DNA from: Dipylidium caninum
Taxonomy: Eukaryota > Platyhelminthes > Cestoda > Cyclophyllidea > Dipylidiidae
Assembly: GCA_017562135.1 (NCBI GenBank)
Contig: QEYB01000323.1
Location: forward strand, 1-64,000
Direction: 5' to 3'
DNA: 64,000 nt
The notes under the pieces: model-generated
Seen by the model: only the letters and a program-made list of their open reading frames with translations
Database searches by the model: none
Told to the model about the DNA's origin: nothing
Program-made: the position numbers and the translations under genes
Shown: in pieces, positions 50,673-63,708 of the stretch
How the letters are laid out: the number at the start of each line of letters is the position of its first letter
How positions within the stretch are numbered: position 1 is the stretch's first letter

Positions 50673-51303
50673 TGTTGGGTGAAATGCTCTAAGTGGCGCA
50701 TTGATGAAGACGAGAGTGGGTTATGTTCGTGCTATGTATTGCTTGCTTACACGCAACCGCAATGACCACTTTGTAGTGGAACGGCAGACACTGGTATGCT
50801 GGATGAGCTAGAGGAGGCCTTTCCCGCTCAAGGCAATTTGTCTCGCTTCCAAGTGCAGAGTGAGGGGCTTTTTCTTCATACCTCGCCGAGTGCTGTATGC
50901 TACAAGTGAGTGGTTGATGGGTTCTTTTCGTGGTGGATAGTTTGTGGGACATGGAGTAGTAACTCTACTTGATTGCACCTTCCCACTCTCCATATGGTGT
51001 CTGTGGAACAAGTCGTCAGAATGCAATCCTCTTACCGCATTCTCGGGCCACAGTTCCGCGGCGATGAGAAGAATGGTGGTAATCACATGCAAACGGTCTC
51101 CCCACTTGCAGGTCAATTCTCTGCTGACTGCCTAGTCCTTGCGGCAGACGGCCGTGATTGGCCAATCTTCGCACGACATTTCGATTGTGTTACAATCTGT
51201 GTGCCTCCTACAAGTTGCCAGTAGTATGTGTGTGCACTTGCTACTAGAAGCAGCAGCAGCAGCAGCAGCAGCAAAAGAATATTCGCGAGGAGAGGAAGGC
51301 GAG

Positions 51304-51349
<46 letters not shown>

Positions 51350-53486
51350 GATGCTGCAATCAGGCGAGTCTATGCAGTAATCATTAGAGTAAGTGGAAAA
51401 GTGGGCAAAGAAGACGGACACATGGCCATGATTAAATATACGAGTGAAAAGAGTGCAGAAGATGGGGAAAGGAGGCGCCTGCAGTGGGGTTGGAGAGGGT
51501 TGGGGTGGGTTGGGTTGGTTTGAGGTGGCTCGGTGTGGGGCAGGGCGGAGGCCAAGACACTCATGCGGGGATGATGATGTTGACAATACCAGTGGTGATG
51601 ATGCCAATTTCTTCATACTATCAAGGCAATTTATGAAGAGAAGAGATCACTGCCTGCGACAATTGCGCGATATATCCGTTGCGACTGCAAATGTGGGTAG
51701 TGCAGATTCCCTGCGAAACACTTCCGTGTACGCGGTTATCCCCGCAACCTACCCACCAACTCACCAACTCACCAACTCACCCACCCACCTACCTACCTGC
51801 CTACCTGCCTACCTGCCTACCTGCCTACCTGCCTACCTGCCCACTTGCCTACCTACCCACCTACCCACATACCTATTTAACCCCAATGACAACACAAACC
51901 ACGGCGTCCACAGAGCAAGTCACCCACGCAGAAGTCCATAAGAGTATAATAAGCACACTGGGCATGGCACATTCTGCATGGAGAAGAAAAGCGAATTGAG
52001 CAAAGTCGGTTACAAACACGGCCAACCACGCTGCCCAACGCGAAGGTGAACGATAAGGTGGAAGACGACAGCGCGTAAATACCATCTAGGGAATTTACTT
52101 CTTGTTCCCCCCTGAGCTCACAATGACATTTGATGTTGTTGCGTGTAAGAAGTCTCCACGCCGATTGCTGAAGTAAAGGTCATAGCCTCGTTGGACGTGG
52201 CATTGTTTTGCATCACCTCATGTCGTAATGGTAACTTAGGCCAACACACAAAGGGCTGCCTTCAGTGGCTTCCACGTTCACCTGTCTTCCCCATCAGGAA
52301 GGGTGGGAGGCGGTAAAGCGGCTTCCTCTTCAACACCAATCATTACACTTGCCGATGCTGTGCCAACCCCCACCGCACTCTTTAACAGCTAAGTCCTTCA
52401 CGTTGAGTCACACAGACTCACTTGCTACCACCGATTACTTACCTTCCCCCTTTGCACCAGTGCGCCGCATTTTTCGCGACATCGAGAGGTGAGTTGACAA
52501 GCTTGAGACGTGGAATAACGCAAAGAAGGAAGGAAGGAAAGAAGGAAGGAAGGAGGGGAGGAGGGAAGGAGGGAAGGAGGGAAGGAGGGGAGGAGGAAGA
52601 AAGGTAGGAAAGAAAGGGTCTTCTGGGAGACTTGGCCGTGGCTGTAGAGCGTAACCAATGAGAGCCCCATTATGTGGGAGGGCGCGTTTACTTTCCCATT
52701 TACTCAATCTGCATTGTTTGGTCTTTCACACTTAGTCAGAACCCACAGACAGATTTCTCCGAGTTTTGCCTTACGCTATTTTGTCTAAAGAGTATTTGGC
52801 AGATAGATCCAAATTCACAATTTCTCATGACCTGGATAATATCCTCGTCGGTGTGATCAGAGAATGTCTATTTGACACGAGTCTAGGTGTAGCGAACACG
52901 AAAGGGGGGCTTGAGTCGAGTCAGAGGGGAACGAAGGGTTCGCATAGAAGTAAGCTTAATTTGACCACCACCACCACCACCAACTCCAACATCAACAACT
53001 AAAACAACTAAAACAACAACAACAAGCGAAACAGCATTCGGAAAGGCGTCCAATTCAGCGCAAACCCGCAAAAAAGCAGTCCGAGCTGTCGACTGACTAG
53101 TTGCAAGTTCTATCCTCCAAATGTCCACAACATAGCCCATTCAAGTGGTGGAGGAACTTGCTAATCGTGAATTAATTACTCCACTCTGAATACCCCTACT
53201 TTCCTGAGTCCATTCATCTGCTATTCTCATCCGGCGACAAGGACACAATTGCATTGTCATCGCCTGCCTACCCACCTACCTTCTTCCCCCCCCCTCCCTA
53301 CCTGCCCTCTCAGGTGACCAGAGGGCAGATCTGACAAGTGAAACGCTTTGCCCACGTCGTGCCACCCCGTCCAACCTGAGCAATGACAACGCTGTCAGCC
53401 GAGGATCACGCCACATCAATCGATTTGCCAATGTGTTCGCATTTTCAAATCGCCTCGGCGCATAGCTCGACTGTCGATTTCGCGAC

Positions 53487-53795
53487 ATGTTTGCTGCATA
53501 CGCATTCCTACGAGTTGGTATAGAATTACTCTTAGCCCTCTTCACCGTCCCGCCTCCACTGCTTGCCACCGTCGTCCTCCTCGTCTGCATGTGCCAATCT
53601 CTGCTGGCGACCTCTCCACGGACCTCAGCACAGATACCAATCCCACCGCAGCACCAATTTAATGCGGAAGAAGTTGCGCGTAAGTAAATTTCGCCTCCCT
53701 CCAATCAGTCCAAGTACCCACTTCCGCATGACTTTTTGCCACACGACTTCAGTCTACTCCATTGCCTACTGGTAAGACGATACACGTCGACGTAG

Positions 53796-53826
<31 letters not shown>

Positions 53827-54359
53827 TGTCCTTGTGGTTCGAGGATGACGCACTTGCTCCCATGAAATGGACACCTTGTTGGGATAGCAGTGGCAAAAGT
53901 GGGTGAAGTGGGTGAAGTGGGTGAAGTGGGTGAAGTGGGTGAAGTGGGTGAAGTGGGTGGTAGCGAGTGAGGAGAGTAGGTGGATTTGGTAACCAGAGAC
54001 AAGGTTGGTGGAAAGATGTGTTAGTGCCATAGTCCTCGTGGTCTGTCATCATTTGCTGTTGGCAGTGTGAGGAGAAGTGTGAAGACGTGTGGCTATTGTC
54101 TTCAAAAGCGTGGCAGAGGTTGGAGCAGTCTGAGAGGCGGGGCGAGAACATAGAAGGGCTTGTAGGCTGCATACCACATTGAAGCCTCCATTTTCCTGCC
54201 TGGCCTGGCATTTGTCACACTTGAACAGACGCAATGGACGGGGTCGACATCAGTCATCCCAGGTGAACTGATTGCTAATTGGCGTCACTGTCCATTGTCC
54301 CGTCATTGGTGGGGCCTCGGCCGAAATACGTGATAATCACATACTCAAACACACCAACC

Positions 54360-54396
<37 letters not shown>

Positions 54397-55394
54397 CCAT
54401 ACGAGCGGTTATGAGAGGGTATTGAACTTATTTGCCTTACCCCCAACGTCCTCCCTTTATTATCCCCGTCTTGACGGCAGCAAACGCAGAGGGGCGAGCA
54501 AGAATGGACGAGAGGTGGGCTCCCATCCTCGATGGTATCGAAACGGGGAGCCAATTGGAAATGGATGAGGAGGCAGAAATGGAAGCGGAGGTGGAGACGG
54601 GGCTGGAGACTGAGACGAGGACGGAGGCATTGGCTCGGGAAGTGGACTCTGAGCAAGAGGACTCGGAATCCGCGGAAGATGCGCTCAAGCGAATCCGTGA
54701 GTGTTCACTTCGTCTTATGATCAATCGTGGTCCTCCCGTGTGGTGAGGTGCAATGATTTACGAGCTATCCTTGAATGATGATGTACCTACCTCATCTATG
54801 CAGTTGCGAGCAGAACTCGTCACCGCGAGGACACGCCGGCGACGAAACCCTCCACAAGTCCATCTGCCAACGCTTGGTGGACGTTTATATGGGAGGATGA
54901 GTCCGTGGAAGACGATTCTGAGCCGCTAGATAAGGCCCTCAAACGCATCCGTGAGTGTTCACTTCGTAGTAAGATCAACGTGGTCCCACCACACCCACAC
55001 TCACACCACACCCACACCCACACCCACACCCACACCCACACCCCCTCCCCTCGCCCTCGCCCTCGCCCTTGCCCTCGCAGTTGTGTGGTTACTAGTGATC
55101 ATTGACCGAAAATGTGTCTCCTCTGCATAGGCGCCAATCGAAAGTTCTACAGCGAGGAGACGCCGAGGGCGAAACCATCCGCAGACACCTCCGTAAGGCA
55201 TTGACATACAATACATTCTTTTGAAGCATTCCTGCTAGTTGGTGTCGACTTCTAAAGCATTGAAGCCGATTGATGTTATCTATTTTGCAGCGGAAAAGAA
55301 GATTAATGAGGGGATTCTGTTGTTTCGGGAGGAGGAGGCGGATGAAATAAATTGCCCTTGGCCTCTAGTACAAGAAGTCCTTTGGTCACGCTAA
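53487..55394 (+). CDS. Acidic, probably secreted or membrane-anchored multi-exon protein, unit 2 copy
   Basis: Four exons join without a stop into 220 codons: 53,487-53,679 (donor gtaagt), 54,481-54,696 (acceptor 'gtcttgacggcag', donor gtgagt), 54,804-54,950 (acceptor 'catctatgcag', donor gtgagt) and 55,291-55,394 (acceptor 'tctattttgcag', TAA). All internal junctions are phase 1, and internal exons are 216 and 147 nt, both multiples of three. Exon 1 encodes a hydrophobic N-terminus (about residues 10-42), read as a signal peptide or anchor although it has a PPP in the middle. Exon A is very acidic (DEEAEMEAEVET, EDSESAED). Exons A and B both end in ALKRI followed by the same intron start, so one arose from the other. 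I recognise no family. The symmetric short exons resemble micro-exon genes of parasitic flatworms in style only. Confidence 0.5.
55131..55192 (+). other. Candidate optional exon C, unit 2
   Basis: Same as 44,011-44,072: 62 nt, open in the gene's frame, with acceptor catag and donor gtaagg. Whether it is spliced into the mRNA cannot be decided from sequence alone. Confidence 0.35.
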
Positions 55395-55436
55395 CTAACA
55401 CCTCATATTAAAAGATCAATTTTTTCAAATGTTAAC

Positions 55437-55442
55437 AATAAA
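55437..55442 (+). promoter_or_regulatory. Putative poly(A) signal, unit 2 acidic gene
   Basis: An AATAAA hexamer lies 43 nt after the TAA of exon D, conserved with unit 1. Confidence 0.45.
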
Positions 55443-58400
55443 CCCTTCTACCTCTTCCGAGCGTTCCTCCCCTTCTTGCGGATACCTGTGGCTTTAGTAG
55501 TAGTAGCAGTATCACCAATTCTGCCAATCGTCTGAGACACTACTTCATCGCGCTTCGCCGTATTATTTCAATATCCGCCTGGTAATCCCCCAACTTGGTG
55601 CTTCCTTCAATTTTCAATTTCCTCGTGTCGCACTGTTTGACTGCTCCCCTCTTCTGGGCAGTCAGTCACTTATCGGTCCCTCCTTTGCCATCTAGCGACA
55701 ACTTCGTCATCAGCACTTCCACGGTGCCTCTCCCTCAATCAATTGGTGTTACATGGGTAAACCCTATCTTTCCCTATCACACCTACAAAAATAAACAACA
55801 ACACCAACCAATCCAAAAACGCTTTAGTAGCCCCTTATTTTATCACAGCGGAAGGCTATTCGCATCAAAGCCACACCGTCAGGCATGAAATGCCCAAGTG
55901 TCTCAAGTGCAATAATAGCATCGTTGGTTTGGTGGTATGGGCTTAAGCCTAACGAACTTATGTGTACGATACAAGCGCTTAGAAGTGTCAAAATGATGAA
56001 TATAGCCAGAGCATGAACCAAAACCAGAGATTATCACGTATGCAAAGGAAATAACGGAACCTAGGTAAGAAAGAACTGATAAAAACATGCATGAGCTAGA
56101 ATATGTTGCGTAAACAGTAAGCAGCAGACCAAATGTTAATTTGCACTTCACTTCACTTCACTCCATTCCACTCCATTTCACTTCACTACACTACACTCGA
56201 CTCCACTTCAGTACAAACATCTTCAATCCCACCAGCGTGGACGAAGGCAACAGTCAGATTTCGGCTAGGAAACCGAGTAAGTCAAAAGCCAATTGGAGAG
56301 AACGTTACTGTCAGCCAGTGAATTGGGAGTCTGATGAAAGTGAAACGATTCCTTGCTCCCACCCATAAGACAATATCATTCGCTTTCACAACGACGGTCT
56401 TCTCAAAGGATCGCCACACTTGTACGTCGAAATACACCACTCGGGAAGGTGGGCAAGAAGAAAGAGGAAGGAGAAGAAGAAGAAGCAGAGAAGAAGAAGG
56501 CTATGCAGCTTATTGTTATGTCTCCTTCAGCCATCCTCGCAATGAGTCTGCCTCCGCACATGTCCCCACAACATCGCCTCACGGCAAGTGACAAGTGACA
56601 CACCTTGCACAAAGTAAAAAGCCGTCGTCTAACCCATCGCTCACACGGAGGCCAAACTTGCCTTTCTTCAATCTGGAGGCCGCCTTCCTGCCCGTAGGCA
56701 AATACTTCTCAGGCGCGTCTTCATTTCCGCTCGTGAGCAGACATCGAAGACATTGGAGAGATTTTGCCGACACACATGGCGACGCGAGGATCACCACAAG
56801 CCCTCTCACCCGACATCGCAATGAGATCAAAAATGTGAACTGTAGTCAAAAGGTGAGAGAGAAAGTAGACATGCCTCGCGCTGTATACTTCGTAAGTGAC
56901 AAGAATTGCATAAAGTATTTGTCATGTAACGAAGTGTACTTACGTTGAGAGGTTGTGAATGTGGCAAATGAATTAAAGTGAAAGGAATAAATGAAAATGG
57001 CAGTCTCAATAGGAAAGAGGAAGGTAACACATATGAATCGATGAATCCCTCTTTTCCTCACTCCGCTCTTTCCGCCCCTCTGCCCTCCTCAACTCTTCAC
57101 ACTCCACACCTTATAACTTTCTTACCCGTCTTACAATATCCCAAACTCCAACATTACCCTCTTCTCATCGTCATCCTCTCTGCGTCTTTTGACGGCCATC
57201 AACCAAGGTCATTTGTCCCCCGCTCTCTTGTTCACGTCCTGCGCTCCGTCTATAAGCCGCTCTATCTAACCCATTTCCAATATATGCGTTCTTTCACCGT
57301 AATACCAAAACTTTGTCAACACTCACTACGCTAATGTCTTCAGACTGCAAGCACCTCCGCCAAAGTAACACGAGGGGAGGGCGAAGTAGCCAGTGAATGA
57401 GCCAATTCCCCCTTTCTGCCACCTCTTTTCCCCCAATAATAATCAACATGAGGATGCATCGCTAGGAGACATCAATCTGACCATCGAACAGGCAAGAAAA
57501 CAGAGTTTCCAACACTTTACCCACTGTTTCCTCTCAATATGTCTCTCAGTTGATCTCAAGACTCACGGAGGTTCACATTAACATCTGCCTTATCAACGAC
57601 TCGATCTGGCCACCCTATTTCACGTAGAGGAATGACGTTTTTCACCATTTTCCCAATTCGCACGATAGGGCAAACATTAGAATGCCAGTTGAGGAAAGTG
57701 CTTTCCACCACCAAGCCATCGACAACGCAAATATTCACCTCAACCATGTCATTTCAACCAAATATTCACCCCGACAGCCAAAAGTCCATTTTAACACTTC
57801 TCCCCAAGTTTCACCATTTTACCCATTACACATCCGCCCCGAACCAGTCAGTACCAAATCTCACAAGTTCCCTCACTTTCGAAAGCCTCTTGAGGACAAT
57901 GCATTGTCCACGCTGCCGCCTCCCTCCTGTCTGCCTTCCTGCCTCTCTCTCAACTAGTCACTTCTACCTTCAACCCTCTCTTCTAACATTGTCTCCCTCC
58001 CTCCCTCCCTCCCTCTCCTCCTCCCTCCCACCTTTCCCTCACTCCACCCTTCTTCAACTCGGGTCACCATCTCTTCCCCAATATATACCAAATAAGCCCG
58101 TATATACACTCATGGCATACATACCTACATACTTACATAAACGCAATTCACTAGACCTAGGTAAATCATGACTATTTCCACATTCTCAATGAAACTCACT
58201 ACCAACTAACAAATGCCCACATAATTATCAAATATCAATGGCACAACACCACGCCCAATAAATAAATGCTACGTCCAATATGACAAGCACAATGCCAATC
58301 AATCCACCTACTAACCTATGATTCCTGCTCACAAAACACTCTCCACTAGACACAAAGGAGCAACAAGTCCACATTCTAAGAAGAACAACCTTTTATACAA

Positions 58401-61400
58401 GAGACTTTCGAATTAACCAATTACGACTACTACACACACACATCCACATACGCAAACATACATGCATACATACCAATGTAGCCCCAAAACCAATTCAACT
58501 CACAGACCCTCACTTAAACAATATGATAAGAACTTTCGCCGCAATTCAACCACTAGTGGAATAGCCAAGAAAAGCTGCAACAATATGACTTGATGCCGTA
58601 CAGGCTATCCGAACAACGCTTGCCATCTGATCCCATTATGAACCTCAATAAAAAGTAAAAAAATATTTTTCCAAAAATATGATAATAAGAAAAAAAAAAT
58701 AAAGTAGTAGTCCTAACTTCATTATATAACCACTTTTCAATGCACAATCTAGCGCTTTCAGCCTCAGCGTTTCATAATGAAGCATCGGTAAGAAACATAT
58801 GCTGCAAATGAACTACATCATATATGTCCTATTCCACTCTCACACATTGAAAACAAAAACGTTCTCCTTTGATGATGCATAGGGAGGTAGGTCGGTAGGT
58901 AGATAGATAGACAGATAGAGATAACGAAATTAAAATCAAAGGTAGACTAAGTGGGACATAAGTAAACGGCAGAACGCTAACCAGCAAAATTACTCCCCAA
59001 ATAAGGCCAATCAAATACGGTCACAAGGACATAGACAACGCATATACACTACAAACAGGAATGTCTTCGTGGAGAAATATACTCCTCCAAAGTTAAAAGG
59101 AAGGCGAAAACACTACTTTTTGAACACATTCACTTATTACACACATAAGGCAATAAGAATAACATCAGATGAGGGGAAACAGTAAGGAAGTAAAACATCT
59201 TACTCGCTCTTACTCGAGCCTACCTGCCGGGATACCCATGACACGGAATCTAAGCATAGGCAATAAGACAAAACAAAGGACAATGCAATGGCAATGACAA
59301 TGCCTTTCAACACATGTGAACACAAAGCAACACACCAACCAACAACCAACTAATCAACCAACTCAGTCCTCACATGTCAAACGCTAGAGTGCTGTTGAGG
59401 AAATGCTTTCTCCACAATCCCATCCCCATCTCAAATATTCACCTCAACTATGAACATTTCAACAGCCAAAAGTCCATCTTAACACTTCGTCCCATACTTC
59501 ACCCTTCGCCTACACGACACATCGTCGTCTCTTGTCCACACTATACCCATCCTCATCATTCCTCATGCTTTCCCAAGCCTCTTCACGGCAACGCTTTGTC
59601 CATGCGGTGAAGAAATCCCCACTGACCAGTTTATCCACAAGTCACCTTTCCATGCTTGCCAATACGGACAGCAAGAGCCTTAACTGCATGCGCGTCTACA
59701 TGCGCGCTATCTGCGCCACTGAACTCCCAGAAGCGTCAGCCAACGATGACGTGGATTCTAACACTTGATGCTCCTCACCATCGCCCGGCTAACACACTTC
59801 GGCTGGCATTCTTCAATCTTCTTTTTCACTCACCACTTCTTCCCTCGCACACCCTTGCATACCTCGTTCAAACCTCATCTCAAGCAATCTGTACAAACAC
59901 TAGCCACATATGAATGCTACTATCCAAATGTCAAACGCCAGAAACAGAAACTCCACCAATAACGCAAAATCCAAGAAAAGATGCGCAAACACGACCTAGT
60001 CCAAAAGAATAACCAAAGCCTAACATCAGATTCAACAAGAGAAGTCAACAAACTCCAACCCTATATGCCATACAGCAATATTTATTTTACTTTGAATGAA
60101 GCAACAACAACGAGTTAGCCCTAACAACCTAACTTCGGACTACATGCTATAACCTTACCGAATACACAGCCTATGCTTTTTAGCCTCTACATGCACTGTA
60201 GGTAATCAAGAATGGGAATCAAAAAATGGAAAACCTGTACAAAAACAGACGTCAAGAACATGGGCACCGTTGGATGCGGTCCATTACACCCTCACACATC
60301 AAAAAGTGCTTCTTTTCTCTAATGACAAACACGGTACAGTTGAAGGAAGACTGATGATTAGGAAGTAGGAAGCAAAATACCAACCAACAAAGAGACGCCG
60401 CAGATACGGCACCCACCCAACGACTCATATCAGCACGCCCCTTGTGGAGTGATTTAAACAAGTCTTACATTAGTGAATTTAAACTTACAAAGTAACATAC
60501 AATTCGTTCGGCAGAAGTACTTTTCAGGGTCCGATTTAACTGTGCAATGAATAATGCTAACGCAGTTGTGTAGAAGTGTATGGTTAGAAAGATGAACCTT
60601 TGCGTCTCTAGCATAACAGACCAACTCTGATGACACTTCACATACATAAAATGCCACAGTAGTTATTACCACGAAAAACGCTCCAAAGGCAAGGCTCTGT
60701 CCACTCAATTCTTCTTCTCTCGTCAACCCAATTCCAATTCTTCTACCTCCACATCTTCTGGTCTATCAATTCTTTCATCTCTTTCTCCTCTCTCTCCCTC
60801 CCTCCCTCCCTCCCTCTCTCCCTCTCTTCTCTCTCTCTCTTCTCGCTCTCTCTCTCTCTCTCTCCTCTTTATCTGGCTGCTTCCACACTAGACACCTTCA
60901 TTTTCTCTACTCTGCATTGTTCAAAATAGCACCCTTAGCCAATTGCCTCTAGATCACAATGCTCCCCACTCCCACTCCCACTCCCACTCCCATTCCCATT
61001 CCCATCCCCACACCCACCATCTCAATCTCCCAGTATCCTTTCCTGGTGCAAAACATTCAGTGAATTCGTGCCTCATGCAACTCGCATATGCACACGCCAC
61101 GATCCGTGGATAGCCAAGAAATTCATTTATACAAATTGGCGCGCTGCTTAGGATGCTCTGTCTTCCGTGCTAATCGCCTTTTATTACAAATTTCTCGCAT
61201 CTCGTCTAACTTTCAAGCTACCAAACCCAAGCAAAAGTGGTCTGTGCAACTTGGCAATTTATCAAAATGTGCCCTGAAGAGGCACTCACAGTGGGAGAAG
61301 ATAGTTTACTCCACAATACCACATTCCAACCCTCTTTACTTCAAGCAAGACACTGCGGTGGTCCTTATGTCTCATGCAATTGACTCGTGCGAGTGGAGAA

Positions 61401-62140
61401 TGCTGGGATGTGAAATGGAAGAATGGAAAGAAATCGCGGAGGAATGGTTCCATTCGGGGTAGAATGCGTCAAATGTTGTTGAGGAGAGTGTTGTAAATGC
61501 ATTGCATCGTCCGAAGGTGGGTGTACGTGTGCGTCTTGAATGCCCGCGAAATAGCGAAAGCAGCGTCTGATCGGGCTACGCGAAATGCAGCTGTGCACGT
61601 AATCGCATTGGAGGAGTGGAGATGTAGGAAAGAGGGAGTATTATTGTGAATGCGAGTGAATGCGAGTGAATGCGAGTGAATGCGAGTGAATGCGAGTGAA
61701 TGCGAGTGATGTTGGTGAAATGCTCTAAGTGGCGCATTGATAGACGAGAGTGGTTATGTTCGTGCTATGTATTGCTTGCTTACACGCAACCGCAATGACC
61801 ACTTTGTAGTGGACGGCAGACACTGGTATGCTGGATGAGCTAGAGGAGCCTTTCCCGCTCAAGGCAATTTGTCTCGCTTCCAAGTGCAGAGTGAGGGGCT
61901 TTTCTTCATACCTCGCGAGTGCTGTATGCTACAAGTGAGTGGTTGATGGGTTCTTTTCGTGGTGGATAGTTTGTGGACATGGAGTAGTAACTCTACTTGA
62001 TTGCACCTTCCAACTCTCCATATGGGTGTCTGTGGAACAACAAGTCGTCAGAATGCAATCCTTACCGCATTCTCGGCACAGTTCCGCGGCGATGAGAAGA
62101 ATGGTGGTAATCACATGCAAACGGTCTCCCACTTGCAGGT

Positions 62141-63708
62141 CAATTCTCTGCTGACTGCCTAGTCCTGCGGCAGACGGCCGTTGATTGGCCAATCTTCGCA
62201 CGACATTTCGATTGTGTTACAATCTGTGTGCCTCTACAAGTTGCCAGTAGTATGTGTGTGCACTTGCTACTAGAAGCAGCAGCAGCAGCAGCAGCACAGC
62301 AAAAGAATATTCGCGAGGAGAGGCAGGCGAGAGAGAGAGAGAGAGAGAGAGAGGAAGATGCCTGCAATCAGGCGAGTCTATGCAGTAATCATTAGAGTAA
62401 GTGAAAAGTGGGCAAAGAAGACGGACACAGCCATGATTAAATATACGAGTGCAAAGAGTGCAGAAGATGGAAAGGAGGCGGCCTGCATGGGTTGGAGAGG
62501 GTTGGGGTTGGTTGGGTTGTTTGAGTGGCTCGGTGTGGGGCAGGGCGGAGGCCATACACTCATGGCGGGGATGATGATGTTGACAATACCAGTGGTGATG
62601 ATGCCAATTTCTTCATACTATCAAGGCAATTTATGAGAGAAGAGATCACTGCTGCACAATTGCGCGATATATCCGTTGCGACTGCAAATGTGGGTAGTGC
62701 AGATCCCTGCGAAACACTTCCGTGTACGCGGTTATCCCCGCAACCTACCCACCAACTCACCAACTCACCAAATCACCCACCCACCTACCTACCTGCCTAC
62801 CTGCCTACCTGCCTACTGCCTACTGCCTACCTGCTACCTGCCCACTTGCCTATCCTACCCACCTACCCACATACCTATTTAACCCCAATGACAACACAAA
62901 CACGGCGTCCACAGAGCAAGTCACCAACCAGAAGTCCATAAGAGTATTAATAAGCACACTGGGCATGGCACATTCCATGGAGAAGAAAAGCGAATTGATC
63001 AAAGTCGGTTACAAACACGGCCAACCACGCTGCCCAACGCGAAGGTGAACGATAAGGTGGAAGACGACAGCGCGCTAAATACCATCTAGGGAATTTACTT
63101 CTTGTTCCCTGAGCTCACAAGACACATTGATTGTTGCGTGTAAGAAGTCTCCACGCGATTGCTGAAGTAAAGTCATAGCCTCGTTGACGTGGCATTGTTT
63201 TTGCATCACTCATGTCGGCAACCGTAATGTAACTTAGCCAACACACAAAGGGCTGGGCCTTCAGTTGGCTTCCACGTTTCACCTGTTCCCCATCAGGAGG
63301 GTGGGAGGCGGATTAAAGCGGCTTCCTCTTCAACACCAATCAATTACACTTGCCGATTGCTGTGCCAACCCCACCGCACTCTTTACGTATTAAGTCCTCC
63401 TTCACGTTGAGTCACCACAGACTCACTTGCTACCACGATTACTACCTTCCCCCTTTGCACAGTGCGCCGCATTTTTCGCGACATCGAGAGTGAGTTGACA
63501 AATTGAGACGTGAATAACGCAAAGAAGGAAGGAAGAAAGAGGGAGGGAGGAGGGAAGGCAAGGAAGGAAGGAAGAAGGAAGGAAGGAACCGTCGCGGGAG
63601 GAGGGAGGAGGAAGGAGGAGAGGGAGGAGGGAGGAGGGGAGGAGGGAAGGAGGGAGGAGGGAAGGAGGGGAGGAGGGGGAGGGAGAGGGGAAGGAGGAAA
63701 AGAAGAAA
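62141..63708 (+). repeat. 11-kb tandem repeat, truncated unit 3
   Basis: This is the first 1.57 kb of a third unit, with the CAG, GA, CTACCTG and GAAG simple repeats in the expected order. It stops inside the GAAG tract, where units 1 and 2 continue with 'gaaagaaagggtcttctggg'. Compared with unit 2 it carries many single-base indels, so the consensus here may be poor. The acidic gene is not reached. Confidence 0.9.

Larger units (their letters stand above)
39905..51113 (+). repeat. 11-kb tandem repeat, unit 1
   Basis: The same order of sequence recurs from about 51,114 and again from about 62,140. The landmark 'ctgctgactgcct' is at 39,926, 51,121 and 62,148, giving periods of 11,195 and 11,027 bp. 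Units 1 and 2 are nearly identical; most visible differences are single-base indels and microsatellite lengths. Similarity fades leftwards from about 39,905 to 39,870. Each full unit contains the acidic gene 2.4 kb from its start. Confidence 0.95.
51114..62140 (+). repeat. 11-kb tandem repeat, unit 2
   Basis: Second complete unit, direct orientation, collinear with unit 1 throughout. It differs mainly in shorter microsatellites (for example six rather than about twenty CAC) and in a locally different A/T-rich stretch at 58,644-58,712 versus 47,529-47,640. Single-base differences from unit 1 become frequent after about 60 kb. Confidence 0.95.
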
